In this document: positions 28,829 through 38,676 of the stretch, piece after piece
Numbering within the stretch: position 1 is the stretch's first letter
How the letters are laid out: the number at the start of each line of letters is the position of its first letter
Origin: Rhodothermia bacterium
GTDB taxonomy: Bacteria > Bacteroidota > Rhodothermia > Balneolales > Balneolaceae
Direction: 5' to 3'
Assembly (NCBI GenBank): GCA_030427885.1
Contig: JAUICM010000010.1
Coordinates: 1 to 64,000, forward strand
Length of the DNA stretch: 64,000 nucleotides
Program-made: the position numbers and the translations under genes
Notes under the pieces: generated by a model
What the model was told of the DNA's origin: nothing
What the model saw: only the letters and a program-made list of their open reading frames with translations
Databases searched by the model: none

Positions 28829-29287
28829 TTACCAGGTCTCGTGTTTCAGATCCTGAATGGCCTTCATTACATCCCGTTGGCTGATCTGGCCAACCAGTTT
28901 CCCATTTTCAAGCACTGGGAACCGGCGAAGTCGTAACTTCAAAAATAGTTTAGCCACTTCCATCACATTTTCATTAGGACCAATGACTACCGGATCGGGG
29001 GTCATATAGTCGCCAACACTTCCCATGATCTCAGGAGAATTGGTGTATTTACCGCGAACTACCTGCTTGAGGCAATCCCCTTCTGAAATTACTCCGATCA
29101 GATTACCCAGATCGTCAACTACCGGAGCACCCGAGATATTTTTTTCTACCAACATAGTTATCACAGAATGCATGGAATCATTGGGATGAAAGGTGATGAG
29201 TTTACGGGTCATGAAATCTTTGACCTGAACAGCCTGAGAAATGAATTTGGGTGGCTTAACCTGTGCCCCCTGATAACTGATTACCAT
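28829..29287 (-). CDS. Tandem CBS domain protein
   Basis: This 152-residue cytoplasmic protein consists of two CBS domains (about 22-85 and 92-150): KDFMTRKLITFHPNDSMHSVITMLVEKNISGAPVVDD, then DYMTPDPVVIGPNENVMEVAKLFLKLRLRRFPVLENG. Such Bateman modules bind adenine nucleotides and usually regulate partner proteins. No enzymatic domain is attached and no partner gene is adjacent. A GGAGG Shine-Dalgarno lies five bases before the ATG. Confidence 0.92.
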   Translation of the reverse strand: MVISYQGAQVKPPKFISQAVQVKDFMTRKLITFHPNDSMHSVITMLVEKNISGAPVVDDLGNLIGVISEGDCLKQVVRGKYTNSPEIMGSVGDYMTPDPVVIGPNENVMEVAKLFLKLRLRRFPVLENGKLVGQISQRDVMKAIQDLKHETW

Positions 29288-29874
29288 AGTGCCTCCAATG
29301 TGTTTATTCCTGTATCACAGTGATCCTTTGTTTTAAAGGCACTGTTATTAACAAAACAAAAGAATTGAGTGAAAGGCAAGTGATGGCTGATTTATATTGT
29401 TATCTGACATTTGACCTCGAGAATGTCCGCTATTTCTTTATGATGAAATTCTCTGTCCACTGAGATCTCCCTTACTTTTGGCTTGACCCAAAAGTAACAA
29501 AAGGTCAAGACACTGAAATATTCACGCGTTCATCCTCATTCGTTAAATAAATCCAAAGGTCTTCTTTCGTACCGGCAATTAGATAAAAACCTGAGCCTGA
29601 ATGGATTTATTTGTCCCGAAATTTTTCGGGACACGCTTAATCGGATTTACTTGCTCCGCGAATCTTTCAGAGGTCGGTTAGTGAAGACCTATCCAATACC
29701 GGATTTTTATAAATGCACCCCAAATAAAAACCGGAAGAAATGCGGTAGAAGAGTAGTTGGTGTGAGAAAGTATCCAGTCAAAGAAAAACGAACAGAGACT
29801 GGATAGAAAGTAATCTTCATTTCTTACGGCAACTTTTGGGTACTTTTGGTCGTTCAAAAGTACCATACAAAACA
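29288..29874. other. 587-bp intergenic region without convincing gene
   Basis: No reliable coding region is visible; a 66-codon minus-strand frame (29678-29878) overlaps the start of a repeat and lacks protein character. The spacer contains an inverted-repeat-bounded segment (29475-29863) and an internal hairpin GTCCCGAAA/TTTCGGGAC (29613-29632). The promoter of the CBS gene should lie near 29290-29350. Confidence 0.6.
29475..29863. repeat. Inverted-repeat-bounded spacer segment (possible degenerate mobile element)
   Basis: The left end ACTTTTGGCTTGACCCAAAAG (29475-29495), continuing TAACAAAAGG, is related to the reverse complement of the right end (29831-29863, ACTTTTGGGTACTTTTGG, then a CAAAAGTAC arm). 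When aligned, about three quarters of ~27 positions agree, with small gaps. The right end itself forms a perfect 10-bp hairpin GGTACTTTTG/CAAAAGTACC (29839-29864). The interior has no transposase. It could be a MITE-like remnant or a structured intergenic repeat. Confidence 0.45.
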
Positions 29875-32280
29875 TCACTTCAATAACACCATCTTTCTGG
29901 TTTCAGTGAATGCTCCGGAAGTCAGCGTATAGAAATAGACCCCGGAGCTCAGACTCCGGAGATCGATAGTCGTTGAGTAGCTCCCTGCATTCCGGACTTC
30001 ATCAACGGCAGTATACACCTTCTGCCCGATCGTATTAAAGACACTCAGATTTACTTTCCCAGCCTGTTCTAAGGTGTAACTAATTCTAGTAGATGGATTA
30101 AATGGGTTCGGGTAGTTCTGACTGAGACTAAAGGTCTTTGGTGATGCTTCTTCGGTTTCATTGGAAGTTGGTATACCGGAGATGATCATTCTTTTGACAC
30201 CCTGTCCGTTAGTTGCTGCATAAAGAGCAGTAGTTGTTTCATCTGTTGCTTTAACTGAAATGTCGCGGATCCACTTCTCACTATTTTCAAAAACTACAGA
30301 CCAGTTCATCCCTTCATCCAGACTCATAATTAACCCTTCATTTACCGAAAGGGCATACAAAACTTTGGGATTATTGGAAGCTATCTCCAAATCGTAAATA
30401 CTAACTCTTCCACTACTCATCGTACCTACTGAATCAATAAAAACCCAATTGTCTCCATTATCAGATGACTTATAGAACATATTCCCATCCATTACATAAA
30501 TAGTATTGGATTCATATGGATTCAGAAAGTAGAATTCATACCCCGATTTTTCTCTATCCGAAATTATCTTCCAGGTTTCTCCGCTATTATCGGTTCTCGC
30601 TATCATGTTTCTTTGAATTTCACCTCTTATCGAAACAATTGCATAAACTCTATCCTCATTAACCGGATCTATATTTATGTTTTCAATATAGTTCACATAG
30701 CTATTTTCGAATTCGAATCCGGTTAAACTACTCACTTCCCAAGTTTTACCAAAGTCGGTGCTTTTACCTAACCCAGAGACAATTGATCCATTATCGGTTG
30801 TTCCAATTCTGGTTTTGGCAAAAATCGTTTTACCATCTGAGCCGATATCAAACTCATAGTAATAATCCAAAGTATCAGATTTATTAAAATCCCAGTCATT
30901 CCCAAAATTAGAACTCTTAGCAAATGCACAATCATTATATCCTAAGCAAAACCTTCCGAAAATCGTACCTGGTTCACTTTGAGAAATCCTAATGAGATTT
31001 GGCCTTGAATCGAGCGAACTAAATACATTAACCCATCCCTGCTCTTCACTGTTAAGAGAAAAAATACCTCTTGAACTTACCCCCGCATATAATTCGTTTT
31101 CGACTCCAGTCAAAACATAATATACCTCACTAAGGTTGATACCTTCATTTTCAACAACCCAGTTTTGTCCACTATCATTTGAATATAAAATACCAATTGG
31201 GAATTGCACCTGATATTGAATCTCTTCTTTCTGAAGTATCGAAGAGTAAGATGTATTGAGTCCATTTCGATCAAATGTTTTGTATAAAGACCAATTAGCT
31301 CCTTCATCTAAACTTCGATAAACTTCTCCCAGGCTATCTGATCTGTTGATCTTTGCATAAAGTATATCTGGATTATTTTCGTCAATCATTAGAGAATGTA
31401 ACCTCTTCCTGAAACGTTCTTCTGTTTGATCCAAAGTCCCCTCAAGTTCATCAGAGATAATAACCCACGTCTTGCCCGCATCTTTAGTTCTTCTCCATTT
31501 TGAAGTTCTATAACCCGGATCTTCAACATAAAAAATGGAACTATCCTCAGGGTGAAATAAAACTTTATCAATAAAGAATTCAGGTGACAGCGATTCCCAA
31601 TCTACTTCATTACTTAAACTATCCCAGTGTTCTCCCATGTCAAAAGTTCCGTAAGAGCCTAAGGCATAAGATAAATCACCAGTATTTCTGGTTCTTTGAG
31701 CAATTATAACTTCTGGAAAGTAAGGATTCTGAAAAAACTCATATCCATCTCCGACAGCATTACGATAATCGTATCCAGGTTCCCAATAATCAAGACCTCC
31801 AACTATACTCTGCCAGGTTTCACCTTTATCATCAGTTTTATAAAGCTTTCTGCTTCCTGCAAGCATAGATTCTGGATTTTCAATATCAAGATATTTGATA
31901 TCCATTTCCTCATTGGTATAAAAAGTTTCCCAAGACACTCCTTTATTCGAAGATTTAAGAACTGTATTACCCTCCAACAAATAGATTTCATTTTCATCTT
32001 TCAAATTGAATAAAAATTTACCTGATGATGATAGACCTGATCTTAAATGAATCCATTCTTCTCCAGAGTTTGTCCTGTAGTAAAGTTTGTCATCTCCTAG
32101 AAAGTATACCCATTCAGGATCTTTAGGATTCTGGACAACAATTGAATTATATGGAACTCCTGTCGGTCCAATCTCCTCCCACTCTGAAAATGTTTGTGCC
32201 TGTAAGGTTGGAGTTGTTGGAAATGATAAAAGGATAGCCCCAAGAATGAGGGCTACAACAAAACGTAGCTTCTTACACAT
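29875..32280 (-). CDS. Secreted Asp-box (sortilin/sialidase-like) beta-propeller protein with sorting domain
   Basis: This 801-residue exported protein has a signal peptide (residues 1-29, ending LQA). The body carries at least ten Asp-box-like motifs of the form SxDxGxxW, for example KTDDKGETW, RTKDAGKTW, RSLDEGANW, KSTDFGKTW, RTDNSGETW and KSSDNGDNW, typical of Vps10/sortilin or BNR-type propellers. The C-terminus has the sorting domain QNYPNPFNPSTRISYTLEQA ending in MVLLK. The propeller is probably a surface-bound recognition or hydrolase-like module; no catalytic residues of sialidases are evident. An AGAGG precedes the ATG. Confidence 0.85.
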   Translation of the reverse strand: MCKKLRFVVALILGAILLSFPTTPTLQAQTFSEWEEIGPTGVPYNSIVVQNPKDPEWVYFLGDDKLYYRTNSGEEWIHLRSGLSSSGKFLFNLKDENEIYLLEGNTVLKSSNKGVSWETFYTNEEMDIKYLDIENPESMLAGSRKLYKTDDKGETWQSIVGGLDYWEPGYDYRNAVGDGYEFFQNPYFPEVIIAQRTRNTGDLSYALGSYGTFDMGEHWDSLSNEVDWESLSPEFFIDKVLFHPEDSSIFYVEDPGYRTSKWRRTKDAGKTWVIISDELEGTLDQTEERFRKRLHSLMIDENNPDILYAKINRSDSLGEVYRSLDEGANWSLYKTFDRNGLNTSYSSILQKEEIQYQVQFPIGILYSNDSGQNWVVENEGINLSEVYYVLTGVENELYAGVSSRGIFSLNSEEQGWVNVFSSLDSRPNLIRISQSEPGTIFGRFCLGYNDCAFAKSSNFGNDWDFNKSDTLDYYYEFDIGSDGKTIFAKTRIGTTDNGSIVSGLGKSTDFGKTWEVSSLTGFEFENSYVNYIENINIDPVNEDRVYAIVSIRGEIQRNMIARTDNSGETWKIISDREKSGYEFYFLNPYESNTIYVMDGNMFYKSSDNGDNWVFIDSVGTMSSGRVSIYDLEIASNNPKVLYALSVNEGLIMSLDEGMNWSVVFENSEKWIRDISVKATDETTTALYAATNGQGVKRMIISGIPTSNETEEASPKTFSLSQNYPNPFNPSTRISYTLEQAGKVNLSVFNTIGQKVYTAVDEVRNAGSYSTTIDLRSLSSGVYFYTLTSGAFTETRKMVLLK

Positions 32281-32388
32281 AGATGACCTCTCTGTCTTTA
32301 TTTGGCGTACAAACCCTGAAGCATTTCTAAATAACAGAACTTTAGGGAGAAATCCAATCAGACCTCAAGAAAGGAAGTTCTAAAAGTA

Positions 32389-32410
32389 CCGGGATTGGGT
32401 CCGGGATGAC
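32389..32410. repeat. Half copy of the dispersed hairpin repeat
   Basis: CCGGGATTGGGTCCGGGATGAC matches the right half of the dispersed two-hairpin repeat found at 47218, 49021, 61484 and 63067. It sits between two minus-strand genes, just after the start of one and before the stop... specifically in the spacer at 32281-32426. Confidence 0.55.
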
Positions 32411-32426
32411 ACCGTAATTAAGAAAC

Positions 32427-35400
32427 TTATTTGATCAAAGTAAACTTTCGAACTGCTGAATATTGAGATGTTCTGATCTGGTAAATATACACACCGGTAG
32501 AAAGTCCTGAAGCATTCATTATAACGCGATGCGAGCCTGCAGACCTGTGTCCTTCTATTAATGTACTAACCAAACGCCCGGTGATATCATACACTTTCAG
32601 GCTAATCTCTCCGGCTACAGGCAGATCAAATTTGATGGTCGTACTTGGATTAAATGGATTCGGGTAATTCTGATACAGTTCATATGAATCGGGAATAAGT
32701 TCAATTGCTTCATTACTGGTTGGAACCATCGACTCAGTTACATAAATATCCAGTACTTCCTCATCATCAAGGTCATAGTTATAGAACCGGATCTCATCAA
32801 TACTACCTTTGAAAAACACCGTATCTGTTATGGTTGAATCAAACGTAGTTGCCCCGATCCAGATATCTGCATTGTCTGTATTTATATAATTTGGAATAGT
32901 ACCGTATAAAGATCCGGCCTCTTCACCATCCACATATAGTCTGAGATACTCTCCTGCCCTGAACACTGCCAGGTAGTGATGCCATTTACTAAGATCTGGC
33001 ACATTTTCTTCCACTACGAGATTCAGAGGGACGTTCCCACTGGTAATACTGAATATGAGTCTGTTCTGGTCATCCATTCCAACGGCAAAAGGCGACATAT
33101 TTGGCTTTGATACAAACCCCGTAAATGAATCTTCATTCGCTTCTCCCTTTGCCCAGAACGAAAATGACAGGTTTTTTTGAGTGTGTAAAGAGTCGGGACT
33201 GGGTATGATCATATAGTCATCTACACCATCAAAGGCATAGGCACTGTCTGCCCACCCAAAGCGATCTTCGGACGGAGTAGCTCCATGCACGGTTGGATGG
33301 TTATCATGCCCGCTGTGATCCAGTGAATCACCGTTAAAGGGGTAATGAGCGGCTAAAACATCACTTGGAGGTTTGGTGGTGTCAGCTGAAGCCGGCCACC
33401 CACCTTCATGGTATAAAACATCTAACGTTGAATCACTTACTGCATAATTATAGATTCTGATATCATCCAGTTTCCCTCTGAACTGACGGCCCCTTTTTTC
33501 ATTTCCACCAATATGCATATTTGAGAATGTGATATCGATCTCACCATCATAGTGCAGTGAATCCTGTAATTTCTGATTTACAAATGAGCGGATATATTCT
33601 CCATCCCAGGTTGCAACCAAATGAACCCAGGTATTTCTTGGAATTGGATCTCCATATCTGGTTCCATTTGCATTCAGATTTAATTGAGAAGTTTCTAACT
33701 CATTTACCAAACCAAAAGCAATGCGGGCCTTTCCCAGCGGATCGTCCGATCTTTCCACAATGAATGAGTACGGACTTGGTTGTTCCGGATGAATATATGC
33801 CCATGCACTGATTGTAAGTCCTCTGTATAAAGAATCCAGTGCTCCGGAAATCACCGAATCCGGAACAGTAATTCTGCTAAACTCTCCATCAAACTCAAAT
33901 GCACCATTAGGATTACCAAACCGGTCAAATACAGAATTTACACCTTCAAGAATTCCATCATTGCCACTTCCAGTTGCATCGATTGCGTTTCCATTTAAGG
34001 GATAATAGGCAAGTAGTGTGTCGGGCATCATTTCGTGGATGTATTCTGCATCAGGCCATCCACCTTCTTTATATAACTCCTGGACCGCTGAATCGCTCAA
34101 TGCATAGTTATAGATTTTTATATCATCAATTATTCCCTGAAAATAACGCGTGTACACTGAACTGGATGAAGCCTTGCCAACAGAAATCGGGGCTTCAGTA
34201 TGTATTATCACGCTATCATTCAACACGGTTTGCATTAGCTCGCCATTCAGATATAACGAAGACCTTGTTGAATCTATAACTCCTGCAATGTGATACCATT
34301 TATTCGGCTGAATAACCTGATCAATTCTATTAGGTAGTAAACTTCCGGTATTATTTCCAATAGTGTTATAAACATCAAACGGAGCAAATTCATCGCCAAT
34401 TGAAAAGCTGAAATCTCTTTCTATACTTGTATCAAATGCCTTCCAGAGAAGTCCTTCAACATATACACCTTCATAATAATCTAACTGATACCCTTCCTTC
34501 CTGAACCAAAAATTAATGGTCATAGCATCTGTTTCATACTGATCAGCATTTGGAATTTCTATATAATCATCAATTCCATCAAAGTAGTAGGCTGATTCGG
34601 GGTTACCAAACCGGTCATGTGTAAGAGTAGCACCTTCAACAACTCCATGATTATCAAAACTACTGGAATCTATTGCACTACCACTAAAAGGATACCAAGC
34701 TACTAGTGTGTCCGGAAATATCTCTGTTGAGTCCTCAGAAAGTGGCCATCCCCCTTCTTTATACAACTCATGGATAACTGAATCACTAAAGGCATAATTA
34801 TAGATTCTTATATCATCAAGCTCTCCATGGAAATAATAGAATTTGGAGCTATTACCGGAATCAACTCTCCTTCCAATCTCTATTGGTTCGTTATAACTTT
34901 CCAGTGAATCAGGCACATCAACTGTTTCCTCTCCTTCTAAAACACCATTTTTGTACAACCTTATGTATTCACTTGGCTTATATACCCCAACATAATGATT
35001 CCATTCCAATGGGTCTGTCGAGGTGTGAACTGTAATTTCTGCTTTGGTGGTATCACTTGCGGCGGCTCTTAGAAATAACCGATCTCCTTCGTCAATACCC
35101 AGAAAAAAAGGATACCCTCTGCCCACAGCGATCAATCCTGCCAGGTCAAAAGTTGATGAAGTACCCTTAGCCCACACCGAAAATGTAAATCCTGATCGAA
35201 AGCTGAAGCTTGAATCGTAATCTACCTCAATATAGCTGCTGTCTCCAGTGAAATAATAGGCACTATCCACCCTACCAAATCGATCAGAAGTCAGCTCGGC
35301 ACCGTAAACAACTCCATGATTATCAAATCCACTTGTATCGTATGCATTCCCATTAAATGGATAATATCCAACCAAGGTTGAATCCTGAGCATTGACTGGC

Positions 35401-35468
35401 TGAATGGATACAAAGCTAAGGATAAGAATCCCGAATAAAGAGTAATTGTCCAGAGTTTTGATTTTCAT
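32427..35468 (-). CDS. Secreted protein with four LamG (concanavalin-like) repeats and sorting domain
   Basis: This 1013-residue exported protein has a signal peptide (residues 1-27, ending VNA). Four LamG-type jelly-roll repeats begin near residues 32, 253, 484 and 706, each opening with YPFNG- or YPLNG-like sequence plus a DRFG and FDG motif and closing with DDIRIYNY. Linkers end in KEGGWP or HEGGWP. The C-terminal domain starts QNYPNPFNPSTTIKFDLP. LamG proteins bind carbohydrate or act as adhesins. The four repeats probably arose by tandem duplication. It is likely a surface glycan-binding protein; no enzymatic domain is present. Confidence 0.88.
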   Translation of the reverse strand: MKIKTLDNYSLFGILILSFVSIQPVNAQDSTLVGYYPFNGNAYDTSGFDNHGVVYGAELTSDRFGRVDSAYYFTGDSSYIEVDYDSSFSFRSGFTFSVWAKGTSSTFDLAGLIAVGRGYPFFLGIDEGDRLFLRAAASDTTKAEITVHTSTDPLEWNHYVGVYKPSEYIRLYKNGVLEGEETVDVPDSLESYNEPIEIGRRVDSGNSSKFYYFHGELDDIRIYNYAFSDSVIHELYKEGGWPLSEDSTEIFPDTLVAWYPFSGSAIDSSSFDNHGVVEGATLTHDRFGNPESAYYFDGIDDYIEIPNADQYETDAMTINFWFRKEGYQLDYYEGVYVEGLLWKAFDTSIERDFSFSIGDEFAPFDVYNTIGNNTGSLLPNRIDQVIQPNKWYHIAGVIDSTRSSLYLNGELMQTVLNDSVIIHTEAPISVGKASSSSVYTRYFQGIIDDIKIYNYALSDSAVQELYKEGGWPDAEYIHEMMPDTLLAYYPLNGNAIDATGSGNDGILEGVNSVFDRFGNPNGAFEFDGEFSRITVPDSVISGALDSLYRGLTISAWAYIHPEQPSPYSFIVERSDDPLGKARIAFGLVNELETSQLNLNANGTRYGDPIPRNTWVHLVATWDGEYIRSFVNQKLQDSLHYDGEIDITFSNMHIGGNEKRGRQFRGKLDDIRIYNYAVSDSTLDVLYHEGGWPASADTTKPPSDVLAAHYPFNGDSLDHSGHDNHPTVHGATPSEDRFGWADSAYAFDGVDDYMIIPSPDSLHTQKNLSFSFWAKGEANEDSFTGFVSKPNMSPFAVGMDDQNRLIFSITSGNVPLNLVVEENVPDLSKWHHYLAVFRAGEYLRLYVDGEEAGSLYGTIPNYINTDNADIWIGATTFDSTITDTVFFKGSIDEIRFYNYDLDDEEVLDIYVTESMVPTSNEAIELIPDSYELYQNYPNPFNPSTTIKFDLPVAGEISLKVYDITGRLVSTLIEGHRSAGSHRVIMNASGLSTGVYIYQIRTSQYSAVRKFTLIK

Positions 35469-35540
35469 AGATCTGAAGAAAAAATGATTGGTTACACTTA
35501 ACCTATGAAAAACTGATAAATAACCCTAAATATTATACCG

Positions 35541-36656
35541 TTAAATCAGTGGTAAACTTCCTTCGAATAGATTTTCAAAAGAAGTCTCGTCAGAGATATC
35601 AGATTCGATAAGCAGGCTGATCACATCACCTACTTTGGAGCAGGAAACATGGCTGTCCGGATTCAGATCCGGAGTTACCAATCCTTTTTCGATCACTTTT
35701 CTCACTACTGATCTGATCTCTTCTGCCTCTTTGAACATTTCAAGACTATCGAGCAGCATGGCAGCAGAAAGGATAGTTGCTACAGGATTGGCAATGTCTT
35801 TGCCAGCCGCCTGAGGATAACTTCCATGAATGGGTTCAAAAAGTGAAGTTTGTTCTCCAACAGATGCAGAAGGAAGTAAACCGATAGACCCTGTTATTAC
35901 CGAGGTCTCATCTGAAATGATATCCCCGAACATATTCTCCGTCAGGATCACATCAAATTGGTTTGGTCGTTGAATTACCTGCATGGCAGCGTTGTCCACA
36001 AACAGATATTCCACTTCGATATCAGGATAGTGTTTGGCCAGATCCTGTATGGTTTCTCGCCAGAGACGTGAAGTTTCCAGTACATTGGCTTTGTCAACGA
36101 GGGTGAGTTTCTTTTTGCGTCGACCAGCAGCCTCAAAGGCCATTTTAGCTATTCTAAGAATCTCTTCTGTATTATAATTGCAGTGGTCATATGCCGATTT
36201 ACGATCTTTACTCCTGCCTTTGTCTCCGAAATAGATTCCACCAGTCAGCTCACGGTATACCACAAGATCAGTTCCGGCAATACGATCTTCCTTAAGTGGT
36301 GAACGCGAAATGAGTGAATCGAACAATTCAACCGGACGAATGTTAGCAAACAGGCCGAGACTCTTTCTGAGCTTCAACAGTCCTTGTTCAGGTCGAACTT
36401 TTGCATTTGGGTCATTGTCATATTTCGGATCACCGATCGCACCAAATAAAACGGCGTCTGCTAAGCGACAGGCCTCTATGGTCTCATCAGGCAGAGGATC
36501 TCCTGTTTCATCGATGGCCACTGCTCCCACCAGAGCAATATCATAGGTAAAAGTGTGGTCGAAACGGTGAGCTACCGCATTCAACACCTTGATGGCTTGT
36601 TTAACTACTTCCGGGCCGATGCCGTCCCCCGCTAATACTGCAATGCGTTTTTCCAT
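35541..36656 (-). CDS. leuB: 3-isopropylmalate dehydrogenase
   Basis: This 371-residue enzyme performs the oxidative decarboxylation of 3-isopropylmalate, step three of leucine synthesis. Family motifs are present: LAGDGIGPEVV at the N-terminus, GAIGDPKYD, RELTGGIYFGDKG, LTENMFGDIISDETSVITGSIGLLPSAS and EPIHGSYPQAAGKDIANP. It uses NAD as is usual for LeuB. It is the last gene of a leuACDB unit on the minus strand, 8 bp after leuD. Confidence 0.97.
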   Translation of the reverse strand: MEKRIAVLAGDGIGPEVVKQAIKVLNAVAHRFDHTFTYDIALVGAVAIDETGDPLPDETIEACRLADAVLFGAIGDPKYDNDPNAKVRPEQGLLKLRKSLGLFANIRPVELFDSLISRSPLKEDRIAGTDLVVYRELTGGIYFGDKGRSKDRKSAYDHCNYNTEEILRIAKMAFEAAGRRKKKLTLVDKANVLETSRLWRETIQDLAKHYPDIEVEYLFVDNAAMQVIQRPNQFDVILTENMFGDIISDETSVITGSIGLLPSASVGEQTSLFEPIHGSYPQAAGKDIANPVATILSAAMLLDSLEMFKEAEEIRSVVRKVIEKGLVTPDLNPDSHVSCSKVGDVISLLIESDISDETSFENLFEGSLPLI

Positions 36657-36664
36657 GCTGAAAT

Positions 36665-37258
36665 TTAAAACTCGACGTGCTGTTTTTCGAACACCTCTAT
36701 TTGTTCCTTTTTACTTAATAAGAAATCGATATCATCGTACCCGTTAATTAAACACATTTTTTTGTAAGGATTGATATCAAATTTTTCCAAGAGCCCGGCT
36801 GATGGTATAGATATCTCCTGCACCTCAAGTTCGATTACGATCTCTGTGGATGGATCCAATTTTACCTGAGCAAAGATCTTCTCAAGAAACTCCTGACTTA
36901 CCTGTACCGGCAGCAATCCATTATTGAGAGCATTTCCCTTGAAAATATCAGCAAAATAACTGGATACTACTGCCTTGAACCCATAGTCATACAATGCCCA
37001 TGCTGCGTGTTCACGACTGGAGCCACATCCGAAGTTTTCACCAGCTACAAGCACTTTACCTGTATAGGTATCATCGTTAAGTACAAAATCCTGCTTGGGC
37101 TGATCACCATCATTATAACGCCAGTCTCTGAACAGGTTGTCTCCAAATCCATCTCGGGAAGTTGCTTTCAAAAAGCGTGCAGGAATGATCTGATCTGTAT
37201 CGATATCCTGAACAGGTAGTGGCACTACGGTTGTGGTTAGTTTTTTGAATTTATCCAT
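36665..37258 (-). CDS. leuD: 3-isopropylmalate dehydratase small subunit
   Basis: This 197-residue swivel subunit of isopropylmalate isomerase has the characteristic [30 protein letters not shown] and [16 protein letters not shown] segments. It pairs with LeuC to isomerise 2- to 3-isopropylmalate. Its ATG overlaps the stop of leuC (TAATG), so the two are translationally coupled, as expected for a 1:1 complex. Confidence 0.97.
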   Translation of the reverse strand: MDKFKKLTTTVVPLPVQDIDTDQIIPARFLKATSRDGFGDNLFRDWRYNDGDQPKQDFVLNDDTYTGKVLVAGENFGCGSSREHAAWALYDYGFKAVVSSYFADIFKGNALNNGLLPVQVSQEFLEKIFAQVKLDPSTEIVIELEVQEISIPSAGLLEKFDINPYKKMCLINGYDDIDFLLSKKEQIEVFEKQHVEF

Positions 37259-38667
37259 TACGCTGGTACTCCTTCTCCAATATATTCTCTTGCATCAACG
37301 ATGCGGCCTTCTACTGCAATCACTGCTGCGGTGAGAGGACTCACCAGCATTGTTCTGGCTCCGGGCCCCTGTCGGCCTTCAAAATTCCTGTTAGAAGTAG
37401 ACACACAATATTCTCCTTTTGGGATCTTATCTTCATTCATTCCCAAACACGCTGAACAACCTGGTTCTCTGAGTTCAAATCCTGCAGCAGCCAGTACATC
37501 ATGAATACCTTCTGCTCTGGCTTGTTCTTCCACCTGCTTCGAACCCGGAACGATCATTGCCTGAACATGAGGTGCCTTGGTCTTTCCTTTAACATAGTCT
37601 GCTACGATCCGCAGATCTTCGATCCTGCTATTGGTACAGCTACCAATAAATACATGATCGATCTTTTTGCCCAGCAGGTTCTCACCGGGTTGAAGTCCCA
37701 TGTAATCCAGCGATTTCATCAGAGAATCCGGACTTTTAACTTCCTCTTTGGTTGGGATGTTCTGAGTGACCCCGATTCCCATGCCCGGATTGGTACCGTA
37801 GGTGATCATCGGTTCAATATCTTTTGCTTTGAAAGTATACTCAGCATCAAATACCGCATCTTCATCAGAATACAAGGTCTTCCAGTATTCAACTGCTTTA
37901 TCAAACTCCTCTCCCTGTGGAGCATACTGTTTGCCTTTTACATATTCGAAGGTTGTCTCATCAGGAGCAATCATTCCGCCCCGTGCTCCCATCTCAATAC
38001 TCATATTACAGATGGTCATGCGGGCTTCCATCGAAAGTGACCGGATTGCTGAACCTGCATATTCCACAAAATGCCCGGTTCCCCCGGCTGTGGTCAGTTT
38101 AGAAATGATATACAGGATAATATCCTTGGAATAGATCCCTTTCCCGAGTTCCCCTTCAATATTGATGCGCATGGTTTTAGGGCGCTGCAAAAGCAGGCAT
38201 TGTGTTGCCATCACCTGCTCTACCTGTGAGGTTCCAATTCCAAAAGCAATGGTACCAAATGCTCCATGGGTTGAAGTGTGGCTGTCTCCACAAACAATGG
38301 TCATGCCCGGCTTGGTCACTCCAAGCTCTGGACCGATCACATGAACAATTCCCTGATATTTATGCCCCAGACCATAGAGATCGATCCCGAACTCCTCACA
38401 GTTTCTGGTGAGAGTATCCACCTGAAACTTTGATAAAACATCTTTGATAGGCAGATGCTGATCTTTGGTTGGAACGTTATGATCGGCTGTCGCTACGATC
38501 CTTTCCTTTCGAAAAATATCAATACCGCGGTTTCTGATGCCATCAAAGGCCTGCGGACTTGTTACCTCGTGTATAAAGTGGCGGTCGATATATAAAATTT
38601 CCTGTCCGCCTTCCACTGAGTCGACGACATGCCGATCCCAGACTTTCTCGAATAATGTCTTACCCAT
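37258..38667 (-). CDS. leuC: 3-isopropylmalate dehydratase large subunit
   Basis: This 469-residue aconitase-family subunit carries the 4Fe-4S cluster. Cluster cysteines lie in [14 protein letters not shown] and in [14 protein letters not shown]. Other family segments include [30 protein letters not shown] and [22 protein letters not shown]. It is the second gene of the leu unit, 9 bp after leuA and overlapping leuD by the TAATG junction. Confidence 0.97.
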   Translation of the reverse strand: MGKTLFEKVWDRHVVDSVEGGQEILYIDRHFIHEVTSPQAFDGIRNRGIDIFRKERIVATADHNVPTKDQHLPIKDVLSKFQVDTLTRNCEEFGIDLYGLGHKYQGIVHVIGPELGVTKPGMTIVCGDSHTSTHGAFGTIAFGIGTSQVEQVMATQCLLLQRPKTMRINIEGELGKGIYSKDIILYIISKLTTAGGTGHFVEYAGSAIRSLSMEARMTICNMSIEMGARGGMIAPDETTFEYVKGKQYAPQGEEFDKAVEYWKTLYSDEDAVFDAEYTFKAKDIEPMITYGTNPGMGIGVTQNIPTKEEVKSPDSLMKSLDYMGLQPGENLLGKKIDHVFIGSCTNSRIEDLRIVADYVKGKTKAPHVQAMIVPGSKQVEEQARAEGIHDVLAAAGFELREPGCSACLGMNEDKIPKGEYCVSTSNRNFEGRQGPGARTMLVSPLTAAVIAVEGRIVDAREYIGEGVPA

Positions 38668-38676
38668 AAATATGAT

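Noticed and set aside
29678-29878. 66-codon minus-strand frame before the Asp-box gene
   Set aside because: It overlaps the inverted-repeat element, has no ribosome site and no protein-like composition; its right end only reflects the repeat.
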